Under the pieces are notes generated by a model. That model made no database searches. It was not told where the DNA came from and saw only the letters and a program-made list of their open reading frames with translations. From Phocaeicola sartorii JCM 17136 = DSM 21941 (lineage in GTDB: Bacteria > Bacteroidota > Bacteroidia > Bacteroidales > Bacteroidaceae): a stretch of 64,000 nucleotides of DNA. Positions 57,092 to 64,000 of this stretch are shown here, in pieces (the first letter of the stretch is position 1; every line of letters begins with the position of its first letter). The DNA lies in assembly GCF_000614185.1 (NCBI RefSeq), contig NZ_BAKM01000007.1:62001-126000 (forward strand). Reading direction: 5' to 3'. The position numbers and the translations under genes are program-made.

Positions 57092-57326
57092 TATCTTTTC
57101 CATTTTTATGTGCGGAAAATGGAAAGGTATGAAAAGTATTAGGGATATCATAGACAGACTGAAGCAATGAAAAGGATAGCGAAAACAGGAAACCTATCTT
57201 GCTGATGTCGCAATTCTCCATGTTGATAAGGTAGAAGAATTGTCAGGCCTCTTTGAAAAAAACAAAGATGTGCAGCGCATTCTGAAGATAGATAAGAAGA
57301 TAGTAAAGACGGCTATAAGTTTGTAG
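57085..57326 (+). pseudogene. Internally deleted copy of the DUF4143 ATPase gene
   Basis: The stretch matches three separate parts of the gene at 51076: promoter and first codons (57085-57200 with about 50995-51150, including TAGGGATATCATAGACAGAC), the part after Walker A (57203-57286 with about 51217-51296, including AAAGATGTGCAGCGCATTCTG), and the last codons (57287-57326 with about 52366-52403). About 65 and 1,070 bases are missing at the two junctions, and several stops are present. It begins at the stop codon of the HNH gene and lies in the same orientation as the intact copy. Confidence 0.85.
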
Positions 57327-57636
57327 ACAAATATATTTCTTTTGGTCTTTACTCTATTGAGGCAGTATATAAATGATTTTTGCCCGTTTAGCGGATGATG
57401 ACATCCATCCTGATGCAAACCTATCCGCTTCCCGATCCATTCTTTGCGGCAATCTGTTCTGTTCGGTAATCATCGCTGGAAATCAGTCAATCACAAGCAC
57501 AGATTCATTAATCACAAGCAGTGATCGACGAATCTGTGCCGATAATTTGTAAATGCAGCCAGAATCAATTAACTTTGTGTACGGTATCCAAATGCTTTGA
57601 ATACCGTTAATACAAACTTTATACATACCAGCAATT
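57327..57636. other. Intergenic region before the HU-like gene
   Basis: No gene seen. It holds one inverted repeat, GCACAGATTC (57497-57506) with GAATCTGTGC (57530-57539), and a repeated ATCACAAGCA motif around it (TCAATCACAAGCACAG and TTAATCACAAGCAGTG). These may be regulatory sites for the HU-like gene. Confidence 0.45.
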
Positions 57637-58269
57637 ATGGCTGAATACATCAAGCAGGAAATGAGTGACTTAGACGGCTCGGGAGAAGAACGAACTTTCT
57701 ACCGCATGAAGATCTGTCACAATATCGATACCAAGGAATTTATCAGCAAGCTCGCGCGCCCGGCTTCAGGAATGAACAAAGGAACCGTGCTGCAAGTGCT
57801 AACTAACTTTGCCGACGAACTTGCCTACTGCATGGCACATGGAAACAGCGTGACCATTGACGGCGTAGGAACTTTTAAGCCCACTCTGGGCATAATAAAG
57901 AAAAAGAATAAAGACGCACCGTGCGAGGAAGGACAGAATCCCAACGCCCGCAGTCTCACAGTGAACGGCGTGAACTTCCGCGCCAGCAAAGAACTGGTGA
58001 AGGAGACTGCCCGACAGTGTGACCTGAAACGCGCCGGAGTAGAGTACATCCGCCGCTCGGCTTACTCGCTGGAAGAGCGAATCGCACTGGCTATGAAATA
58101 CTTGGACGAACATCATTTTATGCGCGTAGCCGACTACATGGAACTGACTGGATTGCGCAAAACAGCTGCTACCATGGAACTGAAGCGGTTGAGGGAAGAC
58201 CCGGCCAACGGAATCACAACGGAAGGAAAAAGGAACGGAATTATTTATGTAAGGCGAAAAACCGAGTAA
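57637..58269 (+). CDS. HU-like DNA-binding protein with C-terminal winged-helix extension
   Basis: A 210-residue protein. Residues about 1-125 match the Bacteroidetes HU-like group ('ISKLARPASGMNKGTVLQVLTNFADELAYCMAHGNSVTIDGVGTFKPTLGI', then 'NGVNFRASKELVKE'). The C-terminal part (about 140-210) looks like a winged helix: 'LEERIALAMKYLDEHHFMRVADYMELTGLRKTAATMELKRLREDP' and a beta hairpin 'GKRNGIIYVRRK'. Plain HU is about 90 residues, so this is an extended form. It is higher in GC than the island genes to its left. Probable nucleoid or regulatory role. Confidence 0.85.
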   Translation: MAEYIKQEMSDLDGSGEERTFYRMKICHNIDTKEFISKLARPASGMNKGTVLQVLTNFADELAYCMAHGNSVTIDGVGTFKPTLGIIKKKNKDAPCEEGQNPNARSLTVNGVNFRASKELVKETARQCDLKRAGVEYIRRSAYSLEERIALAMKYLDEHHFMRVADYMELTGLRKTAATMELKRLREDPANGITTEGKRNGIIYVRRKTE

Positions 58270-58431
58270 CTAAATGTTCGGAATATGTAATGAAAGTGCC
58301 GGGAATAACAGACGAAGAGTGAAACAAAATTTTGATTATTGTGATGATGAATTCTACTCGCTATGCCGGTACTTGCCGGATGCATTGGAATTATGGTTGG
58401 ACTACCGGCTATGGAGAAGGCAAATCGATTG

Positions 58432-58464
58432 CTAAAAACAGGCTCTCTTCTCACGAAGAAAGCC
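58432..58464 (-). terminator. Terminator of the SusC-SusD-DUF4465-TlpA operon
   Basis: On the minus strand GGCTTTCTTC, loop GTGA, GAAGAGAGCC (plus-strand 58441-58464, one G-T pair), followed by TGTTTTTAG. It lies 39 bases after the stop of the thioredoxin-like gene. Confidence 0.75.
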
Positions 58465-58502
58465 TATTATCCAATTAATGTTTAATTATAAGAGAGAGTG
58501 TG

Positions 58503-59855
58503 TTAAAGTCCTAACAGTTCATTGAACTTCTCTGCTGTCTTGGGATCTGACGGACGTGTCATATTAGCAGAGATGATTTTGCCATCCCGATCCAGCAGGA
58601 TAAAACGGGGAATGCCGTTGATGAGGTAAGCATCCATAAACGGACTCTCTACCCCTAAATGCAGTTGTATTCCTTTCATTTCATCTTTCTTTACCATATT
58701 TTCCCATGCTTTTTTATTTTTGTCGCATGATAGGCTGACAAAGTAAATATCCTTATCAGCATATTTCTCTTCTAATGTTTTTAAATGGGGCAATTCTCCA
58801 CGGCAAGGACCACACCAGGTAGCCCACACGTCAATATAGACAAACTTTCCTTTCAAATCTGCTAAAGATACTGTTTTTCCATTAATATCCGGACAAGAGA
58901 AAACAGGAGATGGGGTTCCGGCTTTTAATTTCTCCCATTTAGTACATAGCGTATTAAACTTGTCGAGCATTTTGGCATCTTTGACATGTTTATTAAACAT
59001 GGAAATTAATGCATCCGATCCATCCAAACCACGGCTGCTGATATTGCCATAAACAAACAAGTTTACCAGATATTCTGCTACTTTTTCGTCTTTGATGTTT
59101 TTGTCTATATAGTTAACAAATTGTTCTGTGGTGTTTTCCGGCTTTTCTGTCACTCCTTGATTGCTCATGCTGGCAATGGCATTGGGCAGGAATTCTTTAT
59201 ATTCCGGCAAGGTCAGCAAATTGCTATCTATAGTAATGAGTGATTGTAATTTGTTATAGAAAGTGTTTGACGCTACGTGTGTAGAATCCTTAGTTTGATA
59301 CACATAATACATCGGATGCATGGGGAAAAAGCCGTATGTAAAGTATTTCAAGCGTATTTTTTCCTTGTCAGTAAATGCCGCAGGAAGATTGGCAGCGTTT
59401 AATCCTTCATTGTTGGCAGCAAACAAGCTATCTGCTTTATTTATAAACGCATCTTCTTTAAGTTTTGTGTCTTGAAAAGTCAGATTCTTTATTTTACCTG
59501 TGTTTAAGTAAGTGTTAACTGCTGCAGCCGCTCCGTCAAAATTGATGGCTTTCCACATTGCTCCGCCATCAAAAGAAATAGTTAAATCTTGTACAGGATC
59601 CAGATAAAGTGTTCTCCGTGCACGCCCGTATTGCAAAAGGACGTATTGCGGAGTAAAGTCATTGATTTCGATTGTTCCGTTTCCGGTTGCATCAATTTCC
59701 ACTTCTTTTTTCTCTCCGGTTTCAGTAAAAGATAATACAGTTTTAGCTCCATCATCAGGATTAGCTATCTTGAATGTTAATTTAGAAGCTTCTGCTTCTG
59801 TAAAGGAGATACCCAGCATTAAGCTGAGTACCATCATTGATTTAATTCTGTTCAT
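58503..59855 (-). CDS. TlpA-like thioredoxin-fold disulfide reductase
   Basis: A 450-residue exported protein from ATG 59855 (signal peptide 'IKSMMVLSLMLGISFTEAEA'). The N-terminal 300 residues are a DUF4369-like/beta-rich and helical region seen in Bacteroides thiol-disulfide proteins. The C-terminal 140 residues are a TlpA/ResA thioredoxin domain: 'LADLKGKFVYIDVWATWCGPCRGELPHLKTLEEKYAD' with the redox pair CGPC, and the cis-Pro in 'INGIPRFILLDRDGKI'. It reduces disulfides in the periplasm. It is the last gene of the operon with a SusC/SusD pair and a DUF4465 lipoprotein. Confidence 0.9.
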   Translation of the reverse strand: MNRIKSMMVLSLMLGISFTEAEASKLTFKIANPDDGAKTVLSFTETGEKKEVEIDATGNGTIEINDFTPQYVLLQYGRARRTLYLDPVQDLTISFDGGAMWKAINFDGAAAAVNTYLNTGKIKNLTFQDTKLKEDAFINKADSLFAANNEGLNAANLPAAFTDKEKIRLKYFTYGFFPMHPMYYVYQTKDSTHVASNTFYNKLQSLITIDSNLLTLPEYKEFLPNAIASMSNQGVTEKPENTTEQFVNYIDKNIKDEKVAEYLVNLFVYGNISSRGLDGSDALISMFNKHVKDAKMLDKFNTLCTKWEKLKAGTPSPVFSCPDINGKTVSLADLKGKFVYIDVWATWCGPCRGELPHLKTLEEKYADKDIYFVSLSCDKNKKAWENMVKKDEMKGIQLHLGVESPFMDAYLINGIPRFILLDRDGKIISANMTRPSDPKTAEKFNELLGL

Positions 59856-59860
59856 TCTAT

Positions 59861-60675
59861 TTATTTTTTTAGTTGAATACCATCTAGCAGAACCATGCGG
59901 GGGTACGCATATTGCCATCTGTGTTTATGTCAGTGGACTCAAGGTAGAATACCACTTTATCTACTGTACCTAATGTGACAAGATCCATACGTGTCCAGTC
60001 GCTGACTACATATTTCCAGTTAGGATGCTCAGCATTTGTATTCATACATGCCAAGTCGAAAGTCACACTTCCTGTTGCTTGTCCATTGTTGAACCCTTTG
60101 GCCGTGAGCTTGAAGTAATCACCGCTATCGAATTTCTTAACCCCTCCTGGTACATAGGAATGCCAAATCCCTTTGGGGGCACTTGGAATATTAGGGTTGG
60201 CTTGAGGTTCTTCTTTTGTACCATAGGTATCACCATAAGTCATGGCCAGATATCCCCAAGTAGAATTGGATACAAGCATATAGTCAATAACAGAAGGTTC
60301 GTCTAAAGTAAAGAAAGCGTCATCACCTTTTACATGGCATACTACATAAGTTTCTGTAGTATTCGGGCGTGTGGTCCAAACGCTGTAACGGACAGTATCC
60401 ATAGATACTACATCATTGTTCCACACAAATGAACGTTGAGAACGGTTACTGTAACAGAAACCGGCTTCTAACTGTCCGTCGGCTGCCTTCACTGTGTTAA
60501 AGTTGAGACCTTGTGAAGAGAAGCCTCCATCGGGTACATTATGTGTGAAATTCTTATCTAATTTCAGCTCATTGAAAGTTATGTTTGTCGGGTATGGTAC
60601 TTTCACTTCCAAATCATCACTGCAAGCAGTAAACAATGCTAAAAGTGCTATTGCACTAAATATTATTTTTCTCAT
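59861..60675 (-). CDS. DUF4465 lipoprotein, frame break at the very end
   Basis: A lipoprotein from ATG 60675 (lipobox 'LFTAC', Cys18). The DUF4465 core reads 'FDSGDYFKLTAKGFNNGQATGSVTFDLACMN' and 'VVSDWTRMDLVTLGTVDKVVFYLESTDINTDGNMRTPAWFC'. The open frame stops directly after that Cys at 59884. The family continues 'CLDDI', and adding one base after the Cys codon gives 'FCLDGIQLKK' with a stop at 59861, just before the next ATG. So one base is probably missing near 59885. Total about 271 residues. DUF4465 proteins are surface jelly-roll lipoproteins in SusCD loci; ligand unknown. Confidence 0.82.
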
Positions 60676-60694
60676 ATTTATATTCTTCTTAAAA

Positions 60695-62160
60695 TTATTC
60701 AAGCCCTGGGTTTTGTTCAATTTTGTTGGTGTGTGCTATAATTTCTGCATAAGGAATCGGCCAACAATATTTATTGGTGCTGATGTTGACATCCGGTTTT
60801 AACACTTCCAACCAAGTCTTTCCATCTTTTTTGAAACGGACGGATGCAAACCAAGGTGTTTCGTTCTCCATCAAAAGAGTGACTACATATTCTTTGAAGA
60901 TAGCATCCATCAGCTGTTCGTGAGTTGTGATTCCTGTGATAGGGGACATAACCGGAGTGGTATATTGTGCGCGCATGTCATTCAAAGGTTTCAATGCTCC
61001 TTGAATATCTGATGGATTGGTACGGGCCAATAATTCGGCTTTCATCAAATAGAGTTCGGCATAACGGAATACATAGGTACAGTATTTGTCATTGGGGCCA
61101 TTGGCTGCTCCTCTATGGTATAATTTCGTTAACACATTTTCATTAATGATCTCAGCTTGCCAGTTTTCGCCGCCTCCTGCTTCTCCGAATGTATAGTCAT
61201 GGCGTTCATCCTTTTCAATCCATTCGTTGGGAATATCTCTGAATTCACTATCATACAAACCTTTGGAATATGTATATTCATAATTATAAAGATCCCACGT
61301 TAAATCTCCCTGACCCAGATAGCGGGCGAAGAGTACCTCGTTGGAGTCCCAGGCGTCCTCATACAATTTGGTAATATTTGGTTCCATTTTGAATATGGAT
61401 GGTGCGGTGGAAATTACATTATTAACTAGTTCCAATGCTTTGGCATAATCACCTTCCCAGCCACGTACTAACAAGAGTTTGGCGTGCATGACTTGGGCAA
61501 ATTGTTTGGACATATATTTTGCAGAAGTATAATCATGCAAGTTTTGTTCTGCATATTCAAAATCATCAATAATATATTGGTAACTATCACCTACTGAGCT
61601 TCTGTCTATCATCAAATTACTTAAATCAGATAATTGATCACGATAAAGGATGCCATAAGGAGATTCCGCATTGTCAAACCAGTGACTGAATAGCCACATT
61701 AACTGCAAATTTATAAAACCTCTGAAACAGCGTGCTTCAGCTATCAAGTCATTTTTTACTTTCTCTGAAGGAAATTTGGAGACATCTAGATCACTTACTC
61801 CTTTAATAGCTGCATTAGCCGCATTTATACAAATGTACAGATCATCCATATATTGAAAGTATATGTGGTTGACTCATCTGTACTTTGACTATAAGTCATA
61901 TTATAAAAGGCTTCGGCAGATTTGCCTCCTGTTTTATAAATTCCGGCTTGCATGTGTAAGTTGCCGTATATATAACCTCCCGTGTTTTTGCTTGAGGCAT
62001 AATTGGAGTACATACCGTTAACAATATTCTTTGCCGAATTATAATCTATAACGGCATTCTCCTGTACCAATTCATGTTCGGGGACCTGATTAAGGAAATC
62101 CTCGCATGAACTAAGGGAGATACTGGCTGTTAAAGCTATAATAAAATATATCTTTTTCAT
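60695..62160 (-). pseudogene. RagB/SusD family nutrient-binding lipoprotein, one frameshift
   Basis: Segments 62160-61825 and 61849-60695 form one SusD of about 488 residues. Lipobox 'SLSSC' and 'EDFLNQVPEHEL' (the common SusD beginning), 'NIVNGMYSNYAS', then 'DLYICINAANAAIKG', 'AEARCFRGFINLQLMWLFSHWF', 'FRYAELYLMKAELLAR', and 'CWPIPYAEIIAHTNKIEQNPGLE' (typical SusD ending). One base is missing near 61842-61848. It caps the SusC barrel at the cell surface. It lies 11 bases after susC and 19 bases before the DUF4465 gene. Confidence 0.9.
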
Positions 62161-62171
62161 ATTTTCTTCTA

Positions 62172-64000
62172 TTAGTTGAATATAAATTTAAGACCGAAAT
62201 TGAATGTTCTGGCAGCCGGATAAGTACTGTAATCAGTTCCGAAACCATTTAATGCTACATTACTGGTACTGCTGAAGTTTCCTTGTGGATCCATACCGGG
62301 ATATGGAGTTACGGTAAATAGATTTGTCGCTTGGAAAGTCGCTTCTATTCCTTGAACCAAGAATTTCTTAAACCATTTTTCGGGTAACCGATATGACAAG
62401 TTTATGGCACTTAAACGCAGATAGGAAGCGTTGTGTAACCAACGGTCTGTAAATACACCGTTATTACCCCAGCCATAGTGACTGCTAAATGGGTAAGTTG
62501 CATTTTCTCCCTTCATAGACCAACTGTCTAAAACAAATGTTGGAGCATTGTATACATTAAGTCCGTTGCATGTACTTAGTTCCTGTTGCCATAAACGTTT
62601 CCCTCCTACAGAATAGGTGAAAGTGAAGTTGGCCATTAAACCTTTCCAATAGAATGTTGTTCCAAAACCGCCAAAGAAATCAGGGTTTGAACTTCCTAAA
62701 TATTTACGGTCACCATCGGCTGTAATTTTTCCATCTCCATCTAAGTCCATTACATAGATATCTCCTGCTCCTTCTGGTGTCGTCGCACGGTAATTAGTGA
62801 CTTTTCCGGTGCTGGGATCAATGGGTTTATTAGCCCAAACTTCTTCATTGTTGAGGAATAAACGACCGGCATCTACATATCCGTAGAAACGTCCAAGTTC
62901 ACCTCCTTCTTCCAATTTGAAATATTGATAAGCACCACCTCCAACACTCTTGGTTACTCCGTTCAGCTTTTCTAATTTACCTTTATTATGAGCTATGTTA
63001 AAATTGATTTCCCATGTTAAATCACGTGTTTTAATGATTTCACCACGAATATCAAATTCCAGACCGGTATTGCTGATGGCACCAATATTTTGTTTAACAT
63101 CGTCGAAAGCAGATGAAGTTGGAACAGGTTTATCGTAGATCAGATTATCTACATATTTACGGTACCAACCAAAACCACCACGAATACGATCGTTTAGGAA
63201 ACCGAAATCAAGACCTAAGTCTGTTTGAGCCTGTGATTCCCATTGCAACAGACTATTTCCTAATGAAGATGGGGATGATCCCGGCTGTCCATTATAGCTG
63301 CTGGAAGAGAAACGGCTGGCAAAATCGTAATTGTCCAAATTCTGAGAACCGGTCAGACCATAAGATGCTCTTAGTTTTAAATAAGAGAGGGCGGGTTTCA
63401 TAAAGTCCATAAAATTTTCTTCAGATGCAATCCAGCCTGCTGCAATAGAAGGAAAGTATCCCCAACGGTTGTCTTTACCAAATTTGGAAGAGCCATCAGC
63501 ACGATAAGTTGCTGTTAACAGGTATCGGTTGTTGAATTTGTATTGGATTCGGGCAAATGCGGAGATAAGTGCATTAGTTTCTTTTGCACTTTTCATAGCA
63601 CCTCGTGTAGCAGCACTTCCTAAATCTGTCAGAATATCATCATCTGGGAAGTTGGATCCGCTTGCTTGCATCATATCATACCAGTTTTTTTCCATAGAGT
63701 AACCTGCTATGGCTTGAACATCATGTTTTCCCATTGTTTTGTAAAAAGTCAGCAGGTTTTCCCATACCATGACATAATTTTGGCGGTTTCTCTGAAGAGC
63801 CGAATTGGTACCGTCATCATAGTATTTTCGGGTAAATTGATCTAATTTATAATTCGTATATGCTATGTTGCCCGTTGTCCTGAATTTTAAGTAAGATAAG
63901 ATGTTGTATTCCAAGAATAATGATGCATTTAAGTTGCGTGATTGACTTTCATTCTTATCTTTTAATTCCAGTAATGGATTCTTGGTATAATAATCAATCG
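62172..64000 (-). CDS. SusC/RagA family TonB-linked outer membrane protein, 5' partial
   Basis: The gene runs off the right edge; about 608 C-terminal residues are visible, open to position 63998. The sequence is the beta-barrel of a SusC protein: 'GYSMEKNWYDMM', 'YLLTATYRADGSSKFGKDNRWGYFPSIAAGWIASEENFMD', 'LKLRASYGLTGSQN', 'NDRIRGGFGWYRKYVDNL', 'DVKQNIGAISNTGLEFDIRGEII', 'ANFTFTYSVGGKRLW', and the aromatic end 'RTFNFGLKFIFN'. SusC proteins import a ligand with TonB/ExbBD energy. With SusD, DUF4465 and TlpA genes it forms one operon. No glycosidase is seen in the visible part, so the ligand is unknown. Confidence 0.93.
   Translation of the reverse strand, partial: IDYYTKNPLLELKDKNESQSRNLNASLFLEYNILSYLKFRTTGNIAYTNYKLDQFTRKYYDDGTNSALQRNRQNYVMVWENLLTFYKTMGKHDVQAIAGYSMEKNWYDMMQASGSNFPDDDILTDLGSAATRGAMKSAKETNALISAFARIQYKFNNRYLLTATYRADGSSKFGKDNRWGYFPSIAAGWIASEENFMDFMKPALSYLKLRASYGLTGSQNLDNYDFASRFSSSSYNGQPGSSPSSLGNSLLQWESQAQTDLGLDFGFLNDRIRGGFGWYRKYVDNLIYDKPVPTSSAFDDVKQNIGAISNTGLEFDIRGEIIKTRDLTWEINFNIAHNKGKLEKLNGVTKSVGGGAYQYFKLEEGGELGRFYGYVDAGRLFLNNEEVWANKPIDPSTGKVTNYRATTPEGAGDIYVMDLDGDGKITADGDRKYLGSSNPDFFGGFGTTFYWKGLMANFTFTYSVGGKRLWQQELSTCNGLNVYNAPTFVLDSWSMKGENATYPFSSHYGWGNNGVFTDRWLHNASYLRLSAINLSYRLPEKWFKKFLVQGIEATFQATNLFTVTPYPGMDPQGNFSSTSNVALNGFGTDYSTYPAARTFNFGLKFIFN

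Noticed and set aside
50995..57326. Insertion sequence or transposon bounded by the two DUF4143 copies
   Set aside because: No transposase or integrase ORF and no terminal inverted repeats with target duplication are seen; the bounds are gene copies, not IS ends.
57481..57540. Possible CRISPR-like repeats (ATCACAAGCA twice)
   Set aside because: Only two short, unevenly spaced copies and no cas genes in the window; no array is present elsewhere either.

Overview
The window looks like a chromosomal segment of a gut Bacteroidales, most likely Bacteroides or Phocaeicola (vulgatus/dorei type). Evidence: a SusC/SusD pair, Bacteroides promoters (TTG or TTTG, about 20 nt, TAnnTTTG), almost no Shine-Dalgarno sequences, an ExbB/ExbD/ExbD cluster, a Na+-pumping decarboxylase, an acn-icd-gltA operon, and FISUMP and DUF1573 proteins. 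This is a judgement from gene content, not a database match.

Layout. 0-7 kb: end of an O-antigen ligase-like gene, then a large alpha-2-macroglobulin gene broken in three places. 7-15.5 kb: housekeeping genes (lipoprotein, DUF1573 protein, meaB, pfkA, ispH, cmk, tonB-like gene, polyprenyl synthase, tatD-like gene, tRNA-Ser). 15.6-18 kb: exbB / membrane protein / exbD / exbD. 18-30 kb: GNAT acetyltransferase, M64 peptidase, Lrp regulator, folA-thyA, an ECF sigma factor operon, an rRNA methyltransferase, topB, a thioesterase and an SF1 helicase. 30-34.8 kb: aconitase, isocitrate dehydrogenase and citrate synthase, the oxidative route to 2-oxoglutarate. 34.8-39.4 kb: an accessory patch with a decayed sensor-kinase fragment, a MalY-type lyase, a DUF3737 protein, a decayed flavoprotein remnant and a Cys-nucleophile hydrolase.

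39.4-42.4 kb: a three-gene operon of steroid 5-alpha-reductase-type membrane protein, old-yellow-enzyme-type reductase and short-chain dehydrogenase. This is the composition described for bile-acid/steroid A-ring reduction (3-oxo-lithocholate to isoallolithocholate) in gut Bacteroidetes. 42.4-51 kb: an EamA transporter, an AAA ATPase plus DUF4435/TOPRIM pair resembling PARIS defence, DoxX, a HAD phosphatase, a nitroreductase and oadG-oadA-oadB. 51-57.3 kb: an accessory island bracketed by an intact DUF4143 ATPase and a deleted copy of the same gene; it holds an AAA-ATPase remnant, a long structured leader with a FISUMP lipoprotein, and a Septu-like ATPase/HNH pair. 57.6-64 kb: an HU-like protein and a SusC-SusD-DUF4465-TlpA operon running off the right edge.

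Sequence quality matters. At least fourteen reading-frame breaks occur in genes that otherwise look well conserved, including ispH and topB, and several lie in homopolymers. Most are better explained by base-calling errors in a draft assembly than by true pseudogenes; such genes are listed as one locus with the break position given.
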